Below, piece by piece: positions 19,716 through 27,630 of a stretch of 64,000 nt of DNA (positions are counted from its first letter, which is position 1; each line of letters starts with the position of its first letter). The stretch covers positions 310,001 to 374,000 of the forward strand of contig NC_006513.1 of assembly GCF_000025965.1 (NCBI RefSeq), given 5' to 3'. This stretch comes from Aromatoleum aromaticum EbN1 (lineage in GTDB: Bacteria > Pseudomonadota > Gammaproteobacteria > Burkholderiales > Rhodocyclaceae). Both the position numbers and the translations under genes were made by a program. The notes beneath the pieces are model-generated. The model saw only the letters and a list, made by a program, of their open reading frames with translations. It ran no database searches and was not told the DNA's origin.

Positions 19716-19990
19716 GGTCTGCCTCACGATCGTTGATGAACGGCAGCGCCAGGGGAAGCGTCGAATTCGACTCGATCTCTCAAACGGGATGCGGCTCTCA
19801 CCGCTCACCACTGTCACCGACGATTCCCGGACCATGCTCAGTAACGGGCTCGCACAACGGCGTCGGCTAACGCCGTGTACTTGCACCAATGACGGGTCGG
19901 TCATCTCGGCGCTGCCGTTCACTTTGTAGCGCATCGTCGTTTCTTCGCGAACACCGGGCACGGTCACGGGCTTGGGATGCTCAGTAATGA
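19716..19990. other. Non-coding flank upstream of the IS110 transposase
   Basis: About 275 bases upstream of the transposase start and ending at the IS200 left hairpin. It holds a perfect 12-base palindrome GTCGAATTCGAC (19760-19771), a hairpin ACGGCGT/ACGCCGT (19857-19876) and an 11-base direct repeat ATGCTCAGTAA (19834-19844 and 19977-19987). In the IS110 group a structured bridge RNA is made from the end upstream of the recombinase, so this is where it would lie. A weakly protein-like minus-strand frame also runs through it and could be a broken gene. Confidence 0.4.
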
Positions 19991-19996
19991 GGTAAG

Positions 19997-20596
19997 CCCC
20001 CGGCTTTGCCGGGGGACTCACAGAGGTTTGACCTATACGACGGTCAGCGTGAATTTTCGATCTCCGCCAAGAGAAGGAGATTCACGATGAAAGAGTATCA
20101 GAGCCTGAGTCACACGAGATGGGACTGTAAGTATCACGTGGTGTTCATACCGAAGAGGCGCAAGAAGAAGCTGTTCGGGGCGTTACGTCGGCATCTTGGG
20201 GAGATGCTCCACGAGTTGGCGGCACACAAGGAGTCGAAGATTGTGGAGGGGCATCTGATGGGCGATCACGTGCACATGTGCCTGAGCATTCCTCCCAAGT
20301 ATGCGGTCTCAAACGTGGTCGGGTATCTGAAGGGCAAGAGTGCGATCCAGATCGCGCGACGGTTCGGCGGCCGACAGAAGAACTTTACTGGCGAGAACTT
20401 CTGGGCGCGCGGCTACTTCGTTTCTACGGTTGGTCTGGACGAAGCGATCGTGCGGGCGTACATCCGCGCTCAGGAAGAGGAGGACGAGCGTTACGATCAG
20501 ATGAGGCTTCCGATGGCGTAGCCGCCAGGGGCGGCCCACGGTTTCATGGGCGCCTTTGAGGCGCTCACAAAATCAAGCCACCGGCTTTGCCGGTGG
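19997..20596 (+). mobile_element. IS200-type element with terminal hairpins
   Basis: A single-gene IS200/IS605-type element. The left end carries the hairpin CCCCCGGC-TTT-GCCGGGGG (19997-20015) and the right end CCACCGGC-TTT-GCCGGTGG (20578-20596), the imperfect palindromes that TnpA recognises. Real cleavage sites lie a few bases outside these hairpins and are not determined. A further hairpin GCGCC-N5-GGCGC lies after the gene. Confidence 0.75.
20087..20521 (+). CDS. tnpA: IS200-family TnpA (HUH/Y1 transposase)
   Basis: 144 residues. Contains the HUH motif in MGDHVHMCLSI and a C-terminal segment NFWARGYFVSTVG followed by a helix holding the candidate catalytic Tyr. It cuts and rejoins single-stranded DNA at the terminal hairpins. 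AAGGAG sits just before ATG 20087; the open frame reaches back to 20006 but that part overlaps the left-end hairpin. Length is normal and there is no accessory tnpB. Confidence 0.92.
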   Translation: MKEYQSLSHTRWDCKYHVVFIPKRRKKKLFGALRRHLGEMLHELAAHKESKIVEGHLMGDHVHMCLSIPPKYAVSNVVGYLKGKSAIQIARRFGGRQKNFTGENFWARGYFVSTVGLDEAIVRAYIRAQEEEDERYDQMRLPMA

Positions 20597-20617
20597 TATT
20601 TGACTTTTTAAAAAGTA

Positions 20618-21681
20618 ATGTCAGATAAGGGCGTACTGGCACTCGGGCTGAAGGAAGAACGATTTGACGAGGCTGGGCAGTCGTTGAATCCGGCGCAGCG
20701 CGCCCAAGGCCAGGCGCTTCATTTCGTCCTTGTCCTGCACCAGGCGCTTCGAGACCTGACGCTTCACGTGCGCCCAGACCTGTTCGTCGGGGTTCAGTTG
20801 CGGCGAGTACGGCGGCAGGTAGAAGAGCCTGAGTTGGCCTTCGAGGCTGTCGACGTAGGCCCGAACCAACTTGGCCTTGTGAATGGGGTGGCCGTCGACG
20901 ATGACGAAGACCGGTTTGTCGGCGCCGATCATCAACCGCTTGAGGAACTCGCGAAACACCGTGGCGGTGACCGAGCCTTCGTGCAGCATGAAGCGAAATT
21001 CGCCCTGCGGGCTCACCGCCGAGATCATGTTCAGCGAGAAGCGCCGGCCGGTCACTTCGACCACCGGCGTCTGCCCACGCGGCGCCCACGTCGTGCCGGT
21101 GTGGTAGTCGGAACGGATGCCCGACTCGTCGGCGAAGTAGATCGTCGCGCCTGTCGCACGCGCTTCGGAGCGGATCGCCGGATAGGTTTCCGCCTCCCAT
21201 TGCCGCACCAGCGCGGCGTCCTGTTGCCAGGCTTGGTAGAGCGGCTTCTGCGCGCTGAAGCCGAGTCCTTTCATGAGCCGGCTGACCGTGGCGATCGACA
21301 GCGCCTTGCCGAACTGCCGAATGATCAGCGCGCGGATCAGCGACAGCGTCCACAGCCCGAACTCGAACTTGTACTGCAGCGGCGTGTGGTCCCGCACCGC
21401 CTGCGCGAGCCAGCGCATCTCCTCCGTGCTCACTTTCGACGGGCGCCCGGGAATCGGCTTGGCGAGCAACGCGTTTTGCCCGCCCTGGGCGAAGTCGGCC
21501 AGCCACCGAAAGACGCTGCGCACATTCACGCCGAAGGCGGCCGCTACGCTTTGCACCGTCTGGCCTTCCCGAACCGCCTTGATCGCCTGCTGGCGCATCA
21601 CCTGAAGCGAGTGGTGGTCGATCGCACGACCGTCCGAGTTCCGTTTGCATTTCATCCGCGTATTGTCTCATGGTGTGACAA
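20618..21681 (-). mobile_element. IS630-family element flanked by TA
   Basis: About 1064 bp. The proposed ends ATGTCAGA (left) and the right end read inward TTGTCACA are imperfect inverted repeats, and both are bordered by TA (20616-20617, 21682-21683), the target IS630 elements duplicate. The right end is part of a longer hairpin GTATTGTC/GACAATAC (21660-21684). The end assignment is moderately secure; the enzyme family is clear. It lies only about 20 bases from the IS200 right hairpin. Confidence 0.6.
20621..21655 (-). CDS. IS630-family transposase
   Basis: 344 residues. N-terminal helix-turn-helix (QSVAAAFGVNVRSVFRWL), an arm with GRPSKVS, then a DDE/D domain: Asp in YFADESGIR, Asp in VFVIVDGHPIHK and the acidic end in YSPQLNPDEQVW. 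Complete, with a normal C-terminus. One gene per element, as usual for the simplest IS630 relatives. Confidence 0.92.
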   Translation of the reverse strand: MKCKRNSDGRAIDHHSLQVMRQQAIKAVREGQTVQSVAAAFGVNVRSVFRWLADFAQGGQNALLAKPIPGRPSKVSTEEMRWLAQAVRDHTPLQYKFEFGLWTLSLIRALIIRQFGKALSIATVSRLMKGLGFSAQKPLYQAWQQDAALVRQWEAETYPAIRSEARATGATIYFADESGIRSDYHTGTTWAPRGQTPVVEVTGRRFSLNMISAVSPQGEFRFMLHEGSVTATVFREFLKRLMIGADKPVFVIVDGHPIHKAKLVRAYVDSLEGQLRLFYLPPYSPQLNPDEQVWAHVKRQVSKRLVQDKDEMKRLALGALRRIQRLPSLVKSFFLQPECQYALI

Positions 21682-21683
21682 TA

Positions 21684-21983
21684 CTTACGAGAATGTTAGT
21701 AAGCGACAAATTCAAACTGGAAAGCTAATGATTTCAATCTATTGCGATGAATATATGGGCCGACGGTGTCGTCCTACTTGCTGACTTCTGAGTAAGGTGA
21801 CACTGAAAAAATGGTGAAACGCCGTTGTTGGGTAAGCGCTCGACATGCTAATATCGTAAGCATGACGAGAACGTTTAGGCGCGATGCCTCGTCTGAGGCT
21901 ACCCAGATCGAGTCGTTTAACCACGATACCGAACGGGTGATTGTGCAACGAAAGCATTTTCGTGATGAAAGTCACGACACGCT
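21684..21983. other. Short unassigned segment between IS630 and IS5
   Basis: 300 bases of AT-richer DNA with no credible gene. Short inverted repeats are visible (for example ATTTTCGTGATGAAAGT near 21955). The IS5 element sits inside the sequence continuing from here to 22861. Confidence 0.4.
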
Positions 21984-21987
21984 CTAG

Positions 21988-22856
21988 AGCGTGTTATGAA
22001 CTTATGCAGCTGATATAGTTGATGTTTTTTGATCACTGTGAGCAGAAAACCCTACCCGAGCGATGTCAGTGAAGAGGAGTGGCATTTCGTGGCGCCGTAT
22101 CTGACGCTGATGACCGAGCAGGCGCCGCAGCGCAGCTACCCCTTGCGCGAAGTGTTCAACGCGTTGCGCTGGCTGGCTCGGGCCGGCGCGCCATGGCGAC
22201 TCTTGCCGAATGATTTTCCGCCCTGGCAGATGGTGTATCAGCAGTTTCGCCGCTGGAACGATGCGGGCTGTTTCGAGGCGATGGTGAGCGACATGCGTTC
22301 GATCATCCGAGTCGGCGACGGTCGCAAGGCCCAGCCCAGTGCCGTGATCCTCGATGGGCGAACGCTGCAAAGCAGCTGCGAAAGCGGGCCGCGGGCCGGC
22401 TACGACGGCTACAAGCGGCGTCGGGGCAGCAAAGTACATATGGCCGTGGATACGCTGGGGCAACTCATTGCGCTGACCGTCACGCCGGCCAATGAACAGG
22501 AGCGCGCGCAGGTCAAGGACCTGTGCGAGGCGGTGCAGCAAGCCACGGGCGAAACGGTCAAAGTGGCGTGGGCCGACCAGGGCTACACGGGCGACGAAGC
22601 TCGGAAAGCGGCCAAGGCGGCGGGTATCGATCTTCAAATCGTCAAACTTCCCGAGGCGAAGAAGGGATTTGTATTGCTGCCCCGGCGCTGGGTCGTCGAG
22701 CGCAGTTTCGGGTGGCTGTCCCGATTCAGACGACTGAGTCGGGATTTCGAGCGGATGCCGCAAGTGCTGGCCGGATTGCATTTCGTCGTCTTCTGCATCC
22801 TCATGCTGCCCAAGGCCGCGTTCTGGCTGGCACTGGAAGCAAGTTCATAACACGCT
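21988..22856 (+). mobile_element. IS5-family element with perfect 16-bp inverted repeats
   Basis: 869 bp. Left repeat AGCGTGTTATGAACTT (21988-22003) is the exact reverse complement of the right repeat (22841-22856). Both ends are bordered by CTAG (21984-21987, 22857-22860), a palindromic target that is probably duplicated (4 bp, or TA within it). The transposase stop codon (22848-22850) lies inside the right inverted repeat. Confidence 0.9.
22038..22850 (+). CDS. IS5-family transposase
   Basis: 270 residues from a GTG start (SRKPYPSDVSEEEW follows); a TTG nine bases earlier is an alternative and neither has a good ribosome site. DDE domain: Asp in AVILDGRTLQSS, Asp in VAWADQGYTGDEA, and Glu in RRWVVERSFGWLSRFRRL, the Y-(2)-R-(3)-E-(6)-K-like signature of IS4/IS5 enzymes. 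Appears intact. Confidence 0.9.
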   Translation: MSRKPYPSDVSEEEWHFVAPYLTLMTEQAPQRSYPLREVFNALRWLARAGAPWRLLPNDFPPWQMVYQQFRRWNDAGCFEAMVSDMRSIIRVGDGRKAQPSAVILDGRTLQSSCESGPRAGYDGYKRRRGSKVHMAVDTLGQLIALTVTPANEQERAQVKDLCEAVQQATGETVKVAWADQGYTGDEARKAAKAAGIDLQIVKLPEAKKGFVLLPRRWVVERSFGWLSRFRRLSRDFERMPQVLAGLHFVVFCILMLPKAAFWLALEASS

Positions 22857-23011
22857 CTAGGCTTGACTGGATAAGTGCCGAGGGATCCCGTTACGGTGTT
22901 TTGCAAACAGGGGAAACTACTTCGCCCGATTTGCGACAAGACGGATCACACGAAACTAACTTCGGGGCAGCCCGTGAGCCTAGAGAGGCACCAAACCATG
23001 AGGAAAATAGA

Positions 23012-24082
23012 ATGTTGAGGAGAATCGACCGGAAACGGCTAGCTTGCAGCCTGTTTTTCACCCCACTTGCAGCGGCCGCTAGCGGATATCTTGAGAATCC
23101 ACAACCTGGATCGATTGAGTCGGGAATCGGTCTCGTTTCAGGCTGGCACTGCACAGCCAAAGAGATAGTTGTCTCGGTTGACGGCGTCTCGCTCGGGAAG
23201 TCCGGCGTGGGCAGCATCCGCAACGATACCGAGAGCATCTGTGGGCACCCTAATACAGGGTTTTCCCTGCTTTACAACTACAATATCCCGCAGCCTGGCA
23301 CCCATGTCATTAGGGTATATGCCGATGGTGCTCTGATGGAGACAAGGACTTTCACCAGCATCCGATCCGCTGGAGTTCCGTTTATGAGTGGGGCTAATAA
23401 GCGAATTGAAGCTGGCGATTTTCCGCAGGTTGGTTCAACGGCGATACTGGACTGGAGTCAGGCGAAACAAAGTTTCGTGGTGACGGAAATCCGCACCAGC
23501 GGCAGCGGCGCCAGTGACCCGGAGAGCGCTTGCGGTAAAACGGCGCTTCTTGCCGGATCATGGAAGATGGACTTCACAATTATCTCCAAATTCACCGAGA
23601 ACTATAGCTTTGACGCTGACAGTCTCGCAGTAACTGGCGATAGTGATCTGCCTTGCCTGATCCTCGGCTATGATAGTTATGGTAATTTTGACGTCAGTGG
23701 CGCCTATGCATCTTCGCTCGGACGGTGGCTGATCTTGGATGAGGGCATCTCCATGGATGAAGCCTTTGAAATGTCTTTTACGACTTCCTCGAGAATGGAC
23801 GGCTTCTATCGTCAGCGTTACAGTGACGGCTCGCTCAGCAGTAGGTATGCCGCTGTCGCCACGCGTACCGCAGCCCCCTTAAACCTTGAAACGCAGTCTC
23901 TTTCGAACATGGACGCAGGTTCTGCTGAGAAGAATGCATTATCCGAAATGTCCGTTATGGACACGCTGAAAGCGAAGGCTGCCTCCACCGTTTCCAAACA
24001 GGCGGATTTCTCGGACGATACTCCTGATCTCGGAGCCATTGTCGAACGGCTTCAAGAATTGACGAGATCTGCAGCCCATTAA
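23012..24082 (+). CDS. Exported protein with an Ig-like repeat domain, function unknown
   Basis: 356 residues. Signal peptide MLRRIDRKRLACSLFFT... cut near AAA-SGY, then a domain of about 90 residues (LENPQPGSIESGIGLVSGW, Cys in WHCTA and ICGHPNTGFSLLYNYN, then GTHVIRVYADG). This resembles an uncharacterised beta-rich domain found once or several times in secreted bacterial proteins. The rest (about 130-290) has two Cys and beta-rich sequence, and the C-terminus is Ser/Ala-rich and helical. AGGA precedes ATG 23012. Base composition is clearly lower in GC than the chromosomal genes around the cluster, and it is enclosed by IS elements, so it was probably acquired. Confidence 0.75.
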   Translation: MLRRIDRKRLACSLFFTPLAAAASGYLENPQPGSIESGIGLVSGWHCTAKEIVVSVDGVSLGKSGVGSIRNDTESICGHPNTGFSLLYNYNIPQPGTHVIRVYADGALMETRTFTSIRSAGVPFMSGANKRIEAGDFPQVGSTAILDWSQAKQSFVVTEIRTSGSGASDPESACGKTALLAGSWKMDFTIISKFTENYSFDADSLAVTGDSDLPCLILGYDSYGNFDVSGAYASSLGRWLILDEGISMDEAFEMSFTTSSRMDGFYRQRYSDGSLSSRYAAVATRTAAPLNLETQSLSNMDAGSAEKNALSEMSVMDTLKAKAASTVSKQADFSDDTPDLGAIVERLQELTRSAAH

Positions 24083-24321
24083 TCACTAGGCGACAACCTT
24101 GACGATGCTCCCCTTCGCACACCATTGACGACGGGAGCGTCGTGCTGCTTAAGTCTCCGGCGCGGAGTTCTGGTAGCGGCAGCCTGTTATTGACACTCGA
24201 GCCTCTTGCAAAAGGAGCTCTGCACGGGGGATTTTTTGCGGCGGGAGGCAAAGGCGGAGGGTGCGGGCGGCCATTTCTGGCATGATGCGGTTATCGAAGC
24301 CAACATCATAACGCCCGCCCC

Positions 24322-25497
24322 ATGGATGCTATCCGACGCGAACTGATCCTGCAACGCTGGAACGTGATTCAGCACGAACTGCTGCCCGAGTTGAAGAACG
24401 AGGTGGGCGCGCTGACGCCGAAGCTGGAGAAAGTCATCCACACCCTGGAATGGGTGCGCATCGAGGAATTCACGGCGTCGACATGGTGTCGGGTGGGGCG
24501 TCCGCCCTGTGAGCGGGCCTGGCTGGCGAACGCTTTCGTCGCGAAGGCGGTGCTGGGACTGACGACCACGGTGGGGCTGATCGAGCGCCTGACGGTGGAT
24601 CGTGCGCTGCGGCGCATCTGTGGTTTCCCGCTGTGCCGCAAGCTGCCCTCCGAAGCCACGTTCTCGCGCGCGTTCGACGAGTTTGCCGCGGCGCGTCTGG
24701 CCGAACGGGTGCATGAGGCGCTCATCAAGGAACACCTTGGGGATGAACTGATCGGGCACCTCAGCCGCGATGGCACCGCGATCGAAGCGCGCGAGCGCCC
24801 GGCCCACACCAGGGGTGCGGCGGCGACACCGGCGCCTGCGGCCCAATCGTCCCTGAGCATCGAGGAAGAAACCGCCGCGCCAACGCCACCGGTGCCGGCG
24901 AAGAAACGCGGCCGCGGCCGCCCCCGGCGCGGCGAAGTCCGTGCCCCCGCCAAGGTTTCGCCCATCCAGCGCCAACGCCAGCAGCGCCTAGCGCAGAGGC
25001 TCGAGGACATCCCCACGGTGTGCGACCGCGGCACCAAGTGCAATGCCCAGGGGTACAAAGTCAGCTGGAACGGCTACAAGCTGCACCTGGACACCGCCGA
25101 CTGTGGCGTGCCGATTGCGGCGCTGCTGTCGTCGGCCTCGATGCACGACAGCCGCGCCGCCATCCCCCTGTCGCTGATCAGCGCTCAGCGCGTCACCAAC
25201 CTCTACGACGTCATGGATGCCGCCTACTGCAGCTTCGCGTTGCATGAGCACTGCCGCAGCCTCGGCCATGTCCCCTTGATCGACCACAATCCGCGCGGCG
25301 GCATGAAGGAGGAGTTCGAGCCTGCCGACGCGATCCGTTACAACGAACGCACCGTCGCCGAGCGCAGCAATGCACGGCTCAAGGATGAGTTCGGCGGCAA
25401 CACCGTCCGCGTCAAGGGCGGCACCAAGGTCATGGGACACCTGATGTTCGGTGTCCTGGCGCTGTCTGCCGATCAGTTGATGCGATTGCGACAATGA
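24322..25497 (+). CDS. DDE transposase of the outer IS (IS4/IS5 superfamily)
   Basis: 391 residues. N-terminal helical domain, then LSRDGTAIEARERP (first Asp of the triad), a proline- and basic-rich insertion (about 155-225, KKRGRGRPRRGE), YDVMDAAYCSFAL (second Asp) and a final AERSNARLKDEFGG (Glu). The family within the superfamily is not certain; a 4-bp target duplication and 16-bp inverted repeats belong to it. Reads through without defects. Confidence 0.85.
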   Translation: MDAIRRELILQRWNVIQHELLPELKNEVGALTPKLEKVIHTLEWVRIEEFTASTWCRVGRPPCERAWLANAFVAKAVLGLTTTVGLIERLTVDRALRRICGFPLCRKLPSEATFSRAFDEFAAARLAERVHEALIKEHLGDELIGHLSRDGTAIEARERPAHTRGAAATPAPAAQSSLSIEEETAAPTPPVPAKKRGRGRPRRGEVRAPAKVSPIQRQRQQRLAQRLEDIPTVCDRGTKCNAQGYKVSWNGYKLHLDTADCGVPIAALLSSASMHDSRAAIPLSLISAQRVTNLYDVMDAAYCSFALHEHCRSLGHVPLIDHNPRGGMKEEFEPADAIRYNERTVAERSNARLKDEFGGNTVRVKGGTKVMGHLMFGVLALSADQLMRLRQ

Positions 25498-25698
25498 CAC
25501 GCCGCACCTCAACGCCTGCCCTGACACCCTTGCCGTCGATGACGCAGGACTCGCTCCGTCCAAAAATGGCAAAAACATGCCAATGACCTAGCCGGAAAGC
25601 CCTGCCGACTTCGCCGACGAGAAAATCTCGCTCCCCCGAGTTCGACAGTTACGCTCGCAAGTGCTTGTTTTTGCTACAGCGAACTTTCAAAAATGCCA

Positions 25699-27399
25699 CT
25701 ACAACAGCGCCAACTGCTCCGGCGCCGCTGGTTTTCCTATCCCCAGTGCATGAAGTACCTCGTTCTGCTCGGTGCTGATCGTCGACACCCCGGCCACCGG
25801 CTCGCCGCCGTTCAGGCGCACGCGGTGATGCTGGATGCGCTGCAGTTGCTCGAGCGCCCGCTCGGGCGTGTAGCCCGCATCGGCGGCCTTCAGCCGGCTA
25901 CGCATCACCCGGTGCAGGATCAGCGCCATGAAGCAGATCGACGCATGCGCGCGAATCCGCTCGGGCAGGCGGTGATACACCGGGCCGATCTCGATCTCGG
26001 ACTTGAGCACCTTGAAACCGCGCTCGATGTCGGCGAGCGACTTGTAGCGCTGAATCACGTTCTGCGCGGCGAGGCCCTCGGCGTTGGTGACCAGCAGCAG
26101 CTTGCCGTCCATCATTTCGGCAAGACGCTTCGCCTTGTCGTCGATGTGGTAGCTGAAGAGCTCCTCACCCAGATCCACCTTGAGAATGCGCGACAGGTGC
26201 GCTTCGCTGACCGCGTGGTAGAAGCGCGCCTTGGCACCGCTGTCCGAGAGCTTGCGCCCCCTGTGCTTCACGCCTTCGTCCTGCTCGGTGAGCTTGCCCG
26301 ACCATTCGTCTGCCTGGCGGATCAGCGCGTCGATGCGCTCGTTGCGCTGCCCGGTCTTGGCAGCCGCTGTTACCGGGTCGTGCGCGACCACCAGCCGCAG
26401 ATCGTTCCAGGCGTGCTCCGAGACCACTTCCTGCGTGGCGGTGGCGCACTGTTGCTCATGGAACGGTTCGAGCAACTCGATGAACTCGTTGTAGCGCCGG
26501 CCTGGCACCGCGACGATGAATTCGAGCGGCTTGCCACTGGCCAGGCGCACGGCCTTGAGTGCCTCGAGATTATCCAGGCTGAGCAGTCCCCGGTCGGCGA
26601 CCAGCACCAGGCGCTGCACCGACGGGAAGCGCTCGAGCACCTTGGTGAGCGTGGGCAGCAAGGTGCGCGTCTCGGCCGTGTTGCCGTCGAACACCTCGTG
26701 GTAGATCGGCAGCCCCTCGGCGGTCTGCACCACGCCGAGCATGAACTGGCGGGCAATCAGCCCCTCCTTGGCCATGCCGTACTGGCGCACGTCGCCGGCC
26801 TGCTGGCTGAGCCCCTCGCTGCGGATCGTGGTGAGGTCGTAGAAGACCACCGACAGATCCTGGTCGATCAGCGGGCGCAGCAGCCCGGCGACCACCGCAT
26901 CGACCTCGTCCTGATAATCCACCAGCGCATCGAGGCTGCGCAGCAACTGCTGGTGCGTGACCACCTTCGGCCCGAACTCGGGCAGCGCCACCGTCTGCAC
27001 CCAGCGCAGCACGCCGAGCTTGGATTCGGGGTCGCACAGGCGGTTGAGCACCATCAGGCGGATCAGCGCTTCCACGTCGGTGGTGCGGCGCGTGCGGCGA
27101 AACACCCGGCGCAGCCCGGAGAAGCCCAGCGACCGCCACAACTCCGTGAGTGCCCACACATTACCGAGTGCCCGCGCGGACTCGAACGACACCGTCGGCG
27201 CCGGTGGCTTGGCACCCATCGGCTCACGGCCGGTGATCTTCAGCAGGCCATTGATCACTGCGTCGAGCGAACCATCGACCTGCTCGGCGCGGCCAAGCGT
27301 GGCGACGGTGCGCTTCTTTACCCGTCCGGCCTCGTCGCGATAGGACTCGACGAGCTGGACGTAGCGGCGGCCTCCGGAGGTAGTGAGCTTGACGTGCAT
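25699..27399 (-). CDS. IS1634-family transposase
   Basis: 566 residues. Long DDE transposase: VVFYDLTTIRSEG (first Asp), LVLVADRGLLSLDNL (second Asp), and a C-terminal YKSLADIERGFKVLKSEIEIGPVYHRLPERIRAH region with the Glu and the Y-R-E-K type signature. Size and motifs fit IS1634. Encoded opposite to the outer transposase. Its stop codon is close to the inner element's proposed left end. Confidence 0.88.
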   Translation of the reverse strand: MHVKLTTSGGRRYVQLVESYRDEAGRVKKRTVATLGRAEQVDGSLDAVINGLLKITGREPMGAKPPAPTVSFESARALGNVWALTELWRSLGFSGLRRVFRRTRRTTDVEALIRLMVLNRLCDPESKLGVLRWVQTVALPEFGPKVVTHQQLLRSLDALVDYQDEVDAVVAGLLRPLIDQDLSVVFYDLTTIRSEGLSQQAGDVRQYGMAKEGLIARQFMLGVVQTAEGLPIYHEVFDGNTAETRTLLPTLTKVLERFPSVQRLVLVADRGLLSLDNLEALKAVRLASGKPLEFIVAVPGRRYNEFIELLEPFHEQQCATATQEVVSEHAWNDLRLVVAHDPVTAAAKTGQRNERIDALIRQADEWSGKLTEQDEGVKHRGRKLSDSGAKARFYHAVSEAHLSRILKVDLGEELFSYHIDDKAKRLAEMMDGKLLLVTNAEGLAAQNVIQRYKSLADIERGFKVLKSEIEIGPVYHRLPERIRAHASICFMALILHRVMRSRLKAADAGYTPERALEQLQRIQHHRVRLNGGEPVAGVSTISTEQNEVLHALGIGKPAAPEQLALL

Positions 27400-27630
27400 G
27401 CCGCCACTTTAGCGACCTACAAAGTACCGTCAAGTTTGGGCGTGGCTGTTACAAACGTGCCACCACAGCACTTTTGCGGTCGCGGCCGTCAAACCCGCGC
27501 CGGCGCTGGAGGCACTTTCCGAAAAGGGGCGAAAATCGGGGTTAAGTGTCGAACCCCGGCGCTCCCGGCGGGCGAGCGCCTCAGCTTCACAATTCCGAAG
27601 TCGGACTTTTGCAAGAGGCTCACTCTGCTG

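Larger units (their letters stand above)
24199..27621. mobile_element. Insertion sequence interrupted by a second (IS1634-type) element
   Basis: Outer ends GAGCCTCTTGCAAAAG (24199-24214) and its exact reverse complement (27606-27621) are flanked by the duplicated target ACTC (24195-24198 and 27622-27625). Between them lie a complete plus-strand transposase gene near the left end and a minus-strand IS1634-type transposase gene. The simplest reading is an IS of about 1.6 kb hit downstream of its transposase gene by an IS1634-type element of about 1.8 kb. The inner boundaries lie near 25.67 and 27.45 kb but could not be fixed. Confidence 0.75.

Noticed and set aside
25685-27470. Imperfect direct repeat (CAAAAATGCCACTACAACAGC / CAAACGTGCCACCACAGC) at the inner IS edges
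   Set aside because: A terminal repeat should be inverted, not direct; similarity is partial, so I did not use it to set the IS1634 boundaries.
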